From Streptomyces flavochromogenes (GTDB lineage Bacteria; Actinomycetota; Actinomycetes; Streptomycetales; Streptomycetaceae), in the NCBI RefSeq assembly GCF_000717595.1, contig NZ_JNZO01000011.1, forward strand, positions 124,001-188,000: 64,000 nt of DNA, read 5' to 3'. Positions 7,940 to 14,605 of this stretch are shown here, one piece after another (position 1 is the first letter of the stretch; every line of letters begins with the position of its first letter). The notes beneath the pieces are model-generated. The model made no database searches. It worked only from the letters and a program-made list of their open reading frames with translations, and was not told where the DNA came from. The translations under genes and the position numbers were made by a program.

Positions 7940-9094
7940 ATGGACGGAGCCGCGTCGTGTCGCACGGACCTACTCGACAGAGTCGGCAGGACGGCCGAAA
8001 AGGTTCCTATCGCCTCGCTGGACATCGCGCATTCGCCGCGCCGCGCGGGACTGGATGTCGGCCACGTGAGGCTGCTGGCCGAATCGGGTACGGCGCCTCC
8101 GCCGATCATCGTCCAGCGTGACACCCTGCGCGTCATCGACGGCGTCCACCGTGTCAAGGCGGCCCGGCAGCTCGGGCACGACACGATCGAGGCGCGGTTA
8201 TTCGACGGCACGGACGAGGACGCGTTCGTCCTCGCCGTCGAGCTCAACTCCTCGCACGGTCTGCCGCTGTCCCTCGGGGACCGCACAGCGGCGGCCACGC
8301 GCATCCTCATGACCCATCCGGCGTGGTCCGACCGCCGCGTAGCCCGCACCACGGGGCTGTCCCCCTCGACCGTGGGGAACCTCCGCAAGCGGGCGACCGT
8401 CCAGATCGAACACTTGGACAGCCGCACGGGGAGCGACGGGCGGGAACGGCCCGTGAACAGTGCCTCCGGCCGGCTCAAGGCCGGACGGGTCCTCACCGAG
8501 CAGCCGAATCTCTCGCTGCGCGAGGTGGCGAGGCTCGCCGGAGTCGCGCCCTCGACCGTGCGGGATGTACGGGACCGGCTGCTCGCCGGTGAGGAGGTGG
8601 TGCCGCGGCAGCGGAGCGGCATCCGGCCGGGGGAGTCCCCCACGGTCCCCGCGGCCCCCTCGTCCCCGGCGGCGGCCTCAGGAGCCTCCGGGTCCTCGCA
8701 GCCCCCAGGAGCCTCCGGGCCCTCTCAGCCCTCCGGGACCTCCCGGGCCTCGGGGTTTCCCGGCTTCCCCGGGGCTCCCAGGCCCCCCGCCGAGAGCGAC
8801 CGGGCCAGGGGGCGTCCTGTCCCCGCCCGCTTCGTGTCGCGGAGTTTCGACCGGCAGGCGACGCTGGAGAGCCTGCGCAACGACCCGTCGATCAGGTTCA
8901 ACGACGCCGGCCGCGAGCTGCTGCGGCTGCTCAACCTGAGCTCCGTGGAACAGGCCAGCCTGGAACGCATCGTCAATCACGTGCCGCCGCACTGGGCCGG
9001 CACCGTGGCGGAGCTGATCCGGAACAACGCCGAGGCGTGGACGGCGTTCGCCGCCGCCCTGGAACAGCGCCGTGGAGTGCGGGACGCGTCCTGA
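7940..9094 (+). CDS. ParB/StrR-like pathway regulator with a TTA codon
   Basis: A 384-residue ParB/Srx-fold DNA-binding protein of the type used as pathway activators in Streptomyces clusters (StrR-like). The ParB core includes IIVQRDTLRVIDGVHRVKAA. Two helix-turn-helix units follow: RVARTTGLSPSTVGNLRKR and EVARLAGVAPSTVRDVRDR. A Ser/Pro/Gly-rich linker (about residues 235-285) separates these from a C-terminal helical domain. AGGGGGAAG precedes the ATG at 7940. Codon 87 is TTA (8198-8200), so translation should depend on the bldA tRNA. It is the only clear regulator in the cluster and probably activates it. Confidence 0.85.
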   Translation: MDGAASCRTDLLDRVGRTAEKVPIASLDIAHSPRRAGLDVGHVRLLAESGTAPPPIIVQRDTLRVIDGVHRVKAARQLGHDTIEARLFDGTDEDAFVLAVELNSSHGLPLSLGDRTAAATRILMTHPAWSDRRVARTTGLSPSTVGNLRKRATVQIEHLDSRTGSDGRERPVNSASGRLKAGRVLTEQPNLSLREVARLAGVAPSTVRDVRDRLLAGEEVVPRQRSGIRPGESPTVPAAPSSPAAASGASGSSQPPGASGPSQPSGTSRASGFPGFPGAPRPPAESDRARGRPVPARFVSRSFDRQATLESLRNDPSIRFNDAGRELLRLLNLSSVEQASLERIVNHVPPHWAGTVAELIRNNAEAWTAFAAALEQRRGVRDAS

Positions 9095-9131
9095 CGCCAC
9101 CGGCCGGGCCCACCACCGCCCGTATTTCCAC

Positions 9132-9145
9132 CACGGAATTCCGTG
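9132..9145. promoter_or_regulatory. Perfect 14-bp palindrome CACGGAATTCCGTG
   Basis: A perfect inverted repeat ending 15 bp upstream of the -35 hexamer of the promoter at 9161. This is the usual place for an activator site. The neighbouring StrR/ParB-like regulator is a candidate ligand. No second exact copy was noticed in the other control regions of the cluster. Confidence 0.5.
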
Positions 9146-9160
9146 TGCGGCGGTCCCGCG

Positions 9161-9189
9161 TTGACACCGATTACCGGCGGTTCTAAGTT
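9161..9189 (+). promoter_or_regulatory. Canonical promoter for the GNAT-lanA-megasynthase operon
   Basis: TTGACA (9161-9166), 17-bp spacer, TAAGTT (9184-9189). This is the best vegetative-type (HrdB-like) promoter seen in the cluster. It precedes the GNAT gene at 9258 by about 70 bp, and no other strong promoter is evident before 28.5 kb. Confidence 0.65.
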
Positions 9190-9257
9190 TTGGTCATCGC
9201 CGCAGGGAAGCCCCGGAGAAACAGGGGAATCCGGGGGAATCGGGGAATCGGGGGAGA

Positions 9258-9878
9258 ATGGACGGCAGGGCAGGTACGTCGCTTGAATTCATTCCGGTCC
9301 TCACCGAGAATGAAGAGAAATTGCTCGACGGAGTGCTCGCCGCCCCTTTCTCCTATGTCTCCACCGAGGGCCCGGTGTGGCGCACCGCGGCGATGCGCCG
9401 GCGGATCGTCGAGGACGATCACAGGTCGCATCTCCTGGTCCGCCGTGACGAGCGGGTCATCGGTGCGGTCAGCTGGTCCGCCGGTCAGACGCCGGGGTAC
9501 CACCGACTGGTCCTGACCTCCTGCTCCGACGGGGACTGGACGCCGGGGACGGCCGACGAGGCCATCCGGGCGGCCCTGTCCGCGCTGCTGCGGGCCGCCG
9601 AGGTGAAGCGGGTCGAACTCCTCGTCGCCACCTACAACGAAGTGCTTCTCGAATATCTCACCGAGTATTCCGGATTCATTGTCGAAGGTGTGTTGAGGGA
9701 CCGGTTCTTCATTGACGGCGAGTTCTGGCCCGGCATAATCTGCCGGGCAGATGTCACTGAATTCGCACAGCGCGGGGAGCGGCTTCCGGAAAGTCGGGCC
9801 GCACTCCTGACCTCGCTGCGCAAGAAGACGCTTGAAGATCTGAAGGCCGCCCACGACGGCACGTCGTGGAGTGCGTGA
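9258..9878 (+). CDS. GNAT-family N-acyltransferase (candidate peptide-acyl ligase 1)
   Basis: A 206-residue GNAT-like protein. The central part (LLVRRDERVIGAVSW, then AALSALLRAAEVKRVELLVATYNEVLL) follows the GNAT beta-alpha pattern, with a substrate-side C-terminus (DRFFIDGEFWPGIICRADV). The ATG at 9258 follows GGGGGAGA. It lies directly upstream of the lanthipeptide precursor gene, from which it is separated by 85 bp. In the goadvionin pathway a GNAT enzyme condenses an ACP-bound acyl chain with the modified peptide, so this gene is one of two candidates for that step. Its acyl-donor site cannot be judged from sequence alone. Confidence 0.7.
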   Translation: MDGRAGTSLEFIPVLTENEEKLLDGVLAAPFSYVSTEGPVWRTAAMRRRIVEDDHRSHLLVRRDERVIGAVSWSAGQTPGYHRLVLTSCSDGDWTPGTADEAIRAALSALLRAAEVKRVELLVATYNEVLLEYLTEYSGFIVEGVLRDRFFIDGEFWPGIICRADVTEFAQRGERLPESRAALLTSLRKKTLEDLKAAHDGTSWSA

Positions 9879-9963
9879 CCCCGGATCTCGCGTCCATCCG
9901 AGCTCATCGTTCTTCGGGGCGATGTATCCCATGAAATTCGATACCCGGAAAGGAGGAACAGTC

Positions 9964-10056
9964 ATGGATCTCACCAACGTGATCGACCTGCAGGGCACCG
10001 AGATCGTCGCCGACGGCGTCGAGCTCCCCGCCAGCGGCTCCAGCGAGGGCTGCTGA
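9964..10056 (+). CDS. Class III lanthipeptide (lipolanthine) precursor peptide, LanA
   Basis: A 30-residue precursor. The ATG at 9964 follows a near-perfect AAAGGAGG by 7 bp. The leader is MDLTNVIDLQGTEIV..., containing the I/L-x-D/E-L-Q motif (VIDLQ, 6-10) recognised by LanKC enzymes. The C-terminus is ELPASGSSEGC. Ser24-x-x-Ser27-x-x-Cys30 is the labionin/avionin ring motif, and the cysteine is the last residue, as needed for oxidative decarboxylation by LanD. Phosphorylation and elimination of Ser24 and Ser27, then addition of the decarboxylated Cys30 and a second cyclisation, would give avionin. By analogy with eight-residue lipolanthines the core may be the last 8 residues (ASGSSEGC); the cleavage point is inferred. 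Confidence 0.9.
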   Translation: MDLTNVIDLQGTEIVADGVELPASGSSEGC

Positions 10057-10067
10057 TGCCCGGGCGA

Positions 10068-10110
10068 GCGGGTCGGCTGTTGCGCGTGCGACGCGGAGCG
10101 GCCGGCCCGC
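10068..10110 (+). terminator. Hairpin between the precursor gene and the next gene (possible attenuator)
   Basis: GCGGGTCGGC (10068-10077) pairs with GCCGGCCCGC (10101-10110), ten pairs with one G-U, around a 23-nt loop. There is no U-tract, so partial termination or mRNA stabilisation is more likely than full termination. Such structures after lanA genes often keep precursor mRNA in excess of enzyme mRNA. Confidence 0.4.
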
Positions 10111-10154
10111 CGCCCGTCCCTGTTTCCGACCCGTTCCGTACTGAAGGAGGCCGC

Positions 10155-11171
10155 GTGCCCCGATGGCAACTCACCCCGGTCAGTCCGCTCAGCGTCGGCA
10201 TCGCCCTGCCGGAGCGGGTCGTCACCAACGAAGAGCTCTGCGCGACGCTGAAGACCTCGCCCGAGTGGATCGAGCGCAAGACCGGCATCCGGGAGCGGCG
10301 GTTCCTCTCCGACGGAGAGTCCATCACCGACCTGGTCGAGGAGAGCGCGCGCAAGGCCGTCCGGCAGGCCGGACTGACCATGCGTGACATCGATGTCCTG
10401 CTCGTGACCTGCAGCAGCCCCGAGTGGACAATGCCGTCCCTCGGCGTCCTGCTCGCCGAGCGGCTCGGCATCGAGACCCCGCGCATCATCGACATCACCC
10501 AGCACGCCTGCGCCTCCGTCGTCTACGCGGTCTACACCGCGTCCTGCCTGCTGCAGGAGCCGGACGTGCGCAACGCCCTCGTCGTGTGCGCCGAGGGTCC
10601 TTCGCGCGTCACCGACCCGGACGACCGCCTGGTGCGCATCTTCTTCGGCGACGCGGCCGGGGCCATGGTCCTCACCAAGACACCCGGTGACGTCGGCCTC
10701 CTCAGCTACGACCTGGGGAACGCGCCCTCGCCGAAGGTCGCCCTGGCGGCCACCGCCCTGCTCAACGGGCCGAAGACCGAGGGGGATCCGGAGATCGGGC
10801 CCTACCTCACCATGGACGGACCCACGGTGTGGCAGGAGGCCACCACCCGGGTTCCCAAGTCGCTCGCCGCAGCGCTCGACGCGGCCGGGGTCGAGGTCGA
10901 CGACGTCGCCGGCTTCGCCCTGCACCAGGCCAATCTGCGGCTCATCGAGCACATCGCCGGCTCGGCCGGAATCGACATGGCCAAGGTCGCCATCACGGTC
11001 GACACCCTTGGCAACACCGGTGGCGCGTCACCGCTGACCGCTCTGTGGCGCCTCGCCGAGGACGGCCGGGCGAAGGCGGGCGACGTCATCGCGATGGGGG
11101 CCATCGGAGCCGGGTTCCTCTGGGGTTCCCTCTGCTTCCGGCTGCCCCGTGACATTCGAGTGGAGGCATGA
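10155..11171 (+). CDS. Beta-ketoacyl-ACP synthase III (FabH-like), plus-strand operon
   Basis: A 338-residue second KAS III. The triad is Cys119 in DITQHACASVVYAV, His257 in ALHQANLRLIEH and Asn287 in LGNTGGASPLTAL. GTG at 10155 is preceded by GAAGGAGG. An ATG at 10056 that overlaps the lanA stop is in frame, but it would add a low-complexity Arg/Pro-rich extension and lacks a ribosome binding site. Its immediate partner is the small ACP at 11175. KAS III enzymes outside priming can also transfer acyl groups, so it may join the megasynthase product to a chain on the discrete ACP; that is inference. Confidence 0.9.
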   Translation: MPRWQLTPVSPLSVGIALPERVVTNEELCATLKTSPEWIERKTGIRERRFLSDGESITDLVEESARKAVRQAGLTMRDIDVLLVTCSSPEWTMPSLGVLLAERLGIETPRIIDITQHACASVVYAVYTASCLLQEPDVRNALVVCAEGPSRVTDPDDRLVRIFFGDAAGAMVLTKTPGDVGLLSYDLGNAPSPKVALAATALLNGPKTEGDPEIGPYLTMDGPTVWQEATTRVPKSLAAALDAAGVEVDDVAGFALHQANLRLIEHIAGSAGIDMAKVAITVDTLGNTGGASPLTALWRLAEDGRAKAGDVIAMGAIGAGFLWGSLCFRLPRDIRVEA

Positions 11172-11174
11172 CCC

Positions 11175-11408
11175 ATGGACCAACTGCGCGAGATCTTCCT
11201 CGGTCTCTTCGGCGAGCGCACGGGCGGTGAGGCCCCGGGCGACGACGACGTGGTCTTCGGCCGCGACAGCCGCTACGGCCTGGAGTCGATGGACACCCTG
11301 AGGTTCGCCTCCGCGCTGCTGCCGGTCTTCGGCGACGCGGTCTACGACCTCAAGGTCGAGAACGTGAGCTCGCTGCGCAGCATCCACGACCAGCTGCAGC
11401 CCGCCTAG
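11175..11408 (+). CDS. Atypical acyl carrier protein (GLESMD motif)
   Basis: A 77-residue ACP-sized protein three bases after the KAS III stop. The expected D-S-L attachment motif is replaced by YGLESMDTLRFASAL, which keeps the serine (Ser38) but changes the flanking residues. The predicted four-helix pattern is otherwise normal. Conserved Ser38 suggests it is still phosphopantetheinylated, probably for a specialised partner such as KAS III 10155 or GNAT 11417, which it precedes by only eight bases. It could be a carrier that presents the finished acyl chain. Confidence 0.75.
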   Translation: MDQLREIFLGLFGERTGGEAPGDDDVVFGRDSRYGLESMDTLRFASALLPVFGDAVYDLKVENVSSLRSIHDQLQPA

Positions 11409-11416
11409 GCACGACG

Positions 11417-12043
11417 GTGAAGGGCCTTCTCTGCGAACTGGTGCCGCTCACCCCCGACTCCCTTGATTCGGTGGCGAGATGGCTGAGCGGCACCGACTGC
11501 GAAACCCTGCTGCGGGGCACGTCGAGCCGGCTGGTACGCCGCTCCCGGTACGAGACGCTGGAGGGCGACGACCGCAGGGCGGCCCTGATCACCGACCGGC
11601 AGGGCACCCCCGTCGGAGTGGCGCACTACTGGCGTCTCGGCGAGGGCGTCTACGAGGTCGGCGGCGCCACGGGCGACGAGCGGCTGTGGCACACGGGCAT
11701 CGGCATCGAGGCCGCGATGCTCCTCGTCGACTACCTCTTCGAGGTGCTGAACTGCCGCCGCGTCGAGTTCACCACCGGTCTGCACAACAACACGACGCTC
11801 CAGCTGGTGCTGACCGACGGACTGTCCCTGGAGGCGGTCTGCGAGGACTACTTCCAGACACCTAACGGCACGCTTCCGGCGGTGAAGTCCTCCCTGACCC
11901 GCGAGGAGTACCGCCGTCCCTATCCGCACTACCAGCCGCGCGTGGGACGGCGCGTCGACAGGGACCGCGTCCGGACGCTCACCGAGGGCCTGGTGGGGCG
12001 CGCGGCGGCCGATCCCGGATCTTCCGAGGAGAACAAAGCATGA
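11417..12043 (+). CDS. GNAT-family N-acyltransferase (candidate peptide-acyl ligase 2)
   Basis: A 208-residue GNAT of the RimJ/RimL-like type: LCELVPLTPDSLDSVARWL at the start, then GTPVGVAHYWRL, ERLWHTGIGIEAAMLLVDYL in the acyl-CoA-binding region and FEVLNCRRVEFTTGLHNN. The GTG start at 11417 lies 8 bp after the ACP stop and has no strong ribosome binding site, so translation may be coupled. It ends in an ATGA overlap with the ketoreductase gene. Being embedded among acyl-ACP enzymes makes it a good candidate for condensing acyl-ACP with the peptide amine, as the GNAT does in goadvionin biosynthesis. It could instead acylate a chain terminus. Confidence 0.78.
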   Translation: MKGLLCELVPLTPDSLDSVARWLSGTDCETLLRGTSSRLVRRSRYETLEGDDRRAALITDRQGTPVGVAHYWRLGEGVYEVGGATGDERLWHTGIGIEAAMLLVDYLFEVLNCRRVEFTTGLHNNTTLQLVLTDGLSLEAVCEDYFQTPNGTLPAVKSSLTREEYRRPYPHYQPRVGRRVDRDRVRTLTEGLVGRAAADPGSSEENKA

Positions 12044-12798
12044 GTGACGAACGGACGACGGAGTACCGCAACGTCGTGGTCATCGGCGGCACGAGCGGCC
12101 TCGGCCAGGAGGTGGCGCGGCAGTTCGCGCCCTTGGCGCAGAAGGTCTTCCTCACCTATCACGGGCGCCGTGAGGAGGCGGAGAAGGCGGCCGCCGCCGT
12201 CGTGGAGGCCGCCGGGACCGCGGAGATCCGCCAGCTGTCGCTGCCCACGGACGACATCGGCGGCGCGCGCATCCGGGAACTCCTCCTGGAGGCCTCTCCC
12301 TGCGACGTCGTGGTGAACTGCGCCGTCACCAACGAGGCCGCCGTGGCCACCATCTCCAACGCCGAGGCCTTCAAGACGGTCATCGACGCCAACGTCTTCG
12401 GCACGTACCAGATCAACGCCATCAGCGCGCAGACCCTTGCTGCGACGGGCGGCGGCAGCGTCGTCAACGTGTCCTCGATCCTCACCCGGCGCTACATCAC
12501 CGGGGCGATCGGCTACATCACGAGCAAGGCCGCCATCGAGATGATGACGCGCGGCTTCGCCCGCGAGTGGGGCCGCCTCGGGGTGCGCTTCACCACCGTC
12601 TCGCCCGGCCCGATCCGCGACACCAGGCTTCTCGACACCGTGCCGCGCGAGGTCGTGGCCGAGGTCATGGGGCCGGACTTCGAGGAGAAGCTGATGCCTC
12701 CGGAGAAGGTCGCCGCGGTCATCCGCCGGATCACCGGCCCGGACTTCGCCGCCGTGAACGGCGAGGTCGTCGTCGTCGACGAGGGAGCGTCGCTGTGA
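12040..12798 (+). CDS. SDR-family 3-oxoacyl reductase (FabG-like)
   Basis: A 252-residue short-chain dehydrogenase. Rossmann motif GGTSGLGQ (16-23), NC-AV loop at 93-96, catalytic Ser145/146 in NVSSILTRR, Tyr159 and Lys163 in GYITSKAA, then SPGPIRDTR. It resembles FabG and should reduce 3-oxoacyl thioesters with NADPH. It overlaps the preceding GNAT gene (ATGA) and the following acyltransferase gene (GTGA). With the KAS III, ACP and acyltransferases it forms a discrete type II reductive set beside the megasynthase. Confidence 0.88.
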   Translation: MSDERTTEYRNVVVIGGTSGLGQEVARQFAPLAQKVFLTYHGRREEAEKAAAAVVEAAGTAEIRQLSLPTDDIGGARIRELLLEASPCDVVVNCAVTNEAAVATISNAEAFKTVIDANVFGTYQINAISAQTLAATGGGSVVNVSSILTRRYITGAIGYITSKAAIEMMTRGFAREWGRLGVRFTTVSPGPIRDTRLLDTVPREVVAEVMGPDFEEKLMPPEKVAAVIRRITGPDFAAVNGEVVVVDEGASL

Positions 12799-13706
12799 CC
12801 GACTCCGCCATCTACGTCTTCCCGTCGCAGGTCTACCTCGACGCGGACATCCGGCAGCGCTGCCTGGAGTCCCGGCAGATGCAGCTGATGCTCGACCTGG
12901 CCAGCGACACCCTGTCGATCGACTTCCGGGACGTGCTCCGCAACGGCGACGAGGAGCAGCTGAACGACGGGCGCTTCCGCCGCCCGCTCATCAACCTCAT
13001 GGGCGTCGCCGGATACCAGCAGGACCTGCGCCGGCGGGACGTGCAGCCGGTCTGCGTGACCGGCATGAGCCTGGGCTTCATCAGCGCCGCCGCCGCCGTC
13101 GGCTGGGTCTCCCTGGAGGACATGGTGCGGATGTCGCACACCATGGCCGCCATCGAGATCGACGTGTTCGGGGGAACCGACTACGTCAGCGTCTTCTTCT
13201 ACGTCGGCGACCACGAGGCCGTCTTCCGTGAGCTGCGCGCCCACGGCACCGACCACCTCCTGCACCTGTCCGGACACGTCTCCAGCAACCAGTTCCTGGC
13301 GGCGTGCCGCCTCGCGGACCTGGACGCCATGAAGCCGGCCCTCATGAAGGCGGGCGCCCTCTACAAGGCGATCCCGCACAGCTACCCGGGGCACTGCGAC
13401 CTGATGGCCGGGGTCGGCAAGACCTTCGCCGACGAGTGGCGCTTCGCCGACCCGTGCCGGAACCTCGACATCCCGCTGATCAGCCACGACGCCCGCCCCT
13501 ACACGAGCGGCGAGGCGATCGCGAAGCTGGCGGTCGAGCAGTACACCACCATCCTCGACTGGCAGGGGATCCTGCGGTACGTCGAGAGCCTGGAGCTCGA
13601 CACCCACATCGTCCTGGAGCCCTCGGCCTTCGTGGTGAAGTCGATGCAGCTGGACCCGGAGTGCGGCATCGAACCGGTGACGGGCGGTCTCGGCCGTGTC
13701 GAGTGA
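12795..13706 (+). CDS. FabD-like acyltransferase 1, degenerate
   Basis: A 303-residue protein of the malonyl-CoA:ACP transacylase fold. The nucleophile elbow is TGMSLGFIS (Ser92), where the usual GHSxG histidine is methionine. The C-terminal part has KAIPHSYPGHCDLM, matching the catalytic-histidine region (A-F-H-S/T). The N-terminal GQGxQ oxyanion loop is replaced by FPSQVY. It may therefore move an unusual acyl group or hydrolyse acyl-ACP rather than load malonate. GTG at 12795 overlaps the reductase stop. It is followed by a second, equally divergent copy that overlaps it by 11 bp, which suggests the two act together. Confidence 0.75.
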   Translation: MTDSAIYVFPSQVYLDADIRQRCLESRQMQLMLDLASDTLSIDFRDVLRNGDEEQLNDGRFRRPLINLMGVAGYQQDLRRRDVQPVCVTGMSLGFISAAAAVGWVSLEDMVRMSHTMAAIEIDVFGGTDYVSVFFYVGDHEAVFRELRAHGTDHLLHLSGHVSSNQFLAACRLADLDAMKPALMKAGALYKAIPHSYPGHCDLMAGVGKTFADEWRFADPCRNLDIPLISHDARPYTSGEAIAKLAVEQYTTILDWQGILRYVESLELDTHIVLEPSAFVVKSMQLDPECGIEPVTGGLGRVE

Positions 13707-14592
13707 CCGTGCCCTCGTCTTCCCCGGCCTGGTGCCGCTGACGCGGGGCGAGCTGACCGCCGTACTGGAGACCAGGGACACACTGCTCGAACTGGCCGAG
13801 GGGACGAGCGGGTTCGCGGCACGCGACCTCGATGTCACCGACGGGCACGCGCAGTTGTCCTCGACCGTGCACGAATCACTGCTCGCCGTCGCCCTGTTGC
13901 GCCGCGTCGCGGCCGAGGGGCGGCGATGGGCCGCGTACGGCGGCATGAGCGCCGGCTGCATCCCCAGCCTGCTCGCCGCCGGGGTGATCACCGAGGAGAC
14001 CTGTTTCCGGCTGATCCGGGACATCAACGAGACGCAGATCGCGGCGAAGGCGGCACGCCCCAACGGCATCACCCTCGCCCTGCTGCCCTCCTCGGAGGGC
14101 GACGCGGAACGGCTCGTGGAGGTCCTCGCGACCGCGGACGACAAGCCCTGGCTCTCCGTCGACCTCGGAGCCGGCCTGATCGCCCTCGCCTTCCGGGGCG
14201 ACGACGCGGCGGCCCTCACCCGCCGCCTCGGTGCCCTCGGCACCGCCGTGCTCGACCGCATCGACCGGGCCGAGCACTGCCCGTGGGCGCTCCCCGGACC
14301 GGACGTGTTCGCGGAGCTCCTGGCGGGCGCCGACTTCCGCCCTGCGACGGCGGCGGTCGTCTCGCCGCTCACCGGGAAGCGGGTGGACGACACCCCGGAG
14401 GCGTACCGGCGGATGCTCACGGAGCAGTGGTTCGACACGGCGAGCCTGCCCCGGCTCGTCGACGGACTGTGCGCCGTCGACTCCGTGACCGCCGTGGACC
14501 TCGTCGGCCCGGCGAAATCGGTCTACGTCCCCCGCGTCCGGGCAATGACGGCCGGCCGGGCAGACCACCGACTCTTGACGATCGCAGGATGA
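13696..14592 (+). CDS. FabD-like acyltransferase 2, degenerate
   Basis: A 298-residue partner of the previous gene. It starts with RALVFPGLVPLTRGEL, the position of FPGQGSQ in FabD, but without the glutamine. The elbow is AYGGMSAGCIPSL (Ser85). AEHCPWALPGPDVF supplies a histidine at the expected place, and VVSPLTGKRVDDTPEA matches the C-terminal FabD block. Again the GHS histidine is methionine. The GTG start at 13696 lies inside the previous gene. Retained Ser/His with lost oxyanion glutamine suggests an altered transfer or hydrolysis role, or a heterodimer with the first copy. Confidence 0.72.
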   Translation: MSSDRALVFPGLVPLTRGELTAVLETRDTLLELAEGTSGFAARDLDVTDGHAQLSSTVHESLLAVALLRRVAAEGRRWAAYGGMSAGCIPSLLAAGVITEETCFRLIRDINETQIAAKAARPNGITLALLPSSEGDAERLVEVLATADDKPWLSVDLGAGLIALAFRGDDAAALTRRLGALGTAVLDRIDRAEHCPWALPGPDVFAELLAGADFRPATAAVVSPLTGKRVDDTPEAYRRMLTEQWFDTASLPRLVDGLCAVDSVTAVDLVGPAKSVYVPRVRAMTAGRADHRLLTIAG

Positions 14593-14605
14593 CAAGGAAC
14601 ACGCA

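Noticed and set aside
9871..9963. Longer lanA reading starting at ATG 9922 or earlier
   Set aside because: A near-perfect AAAGGAGG lies seven bases before the ATG at 9964, and the upstream codons do not resemble a leader.
10056..10154. Start of the second KAS III gene at the ATG overlapping the lanA stop
   Set aside because: It would add a 33-residue Arg/Pro-rich extension without family match, while GTG 10155 has a GAAGGAGG site.
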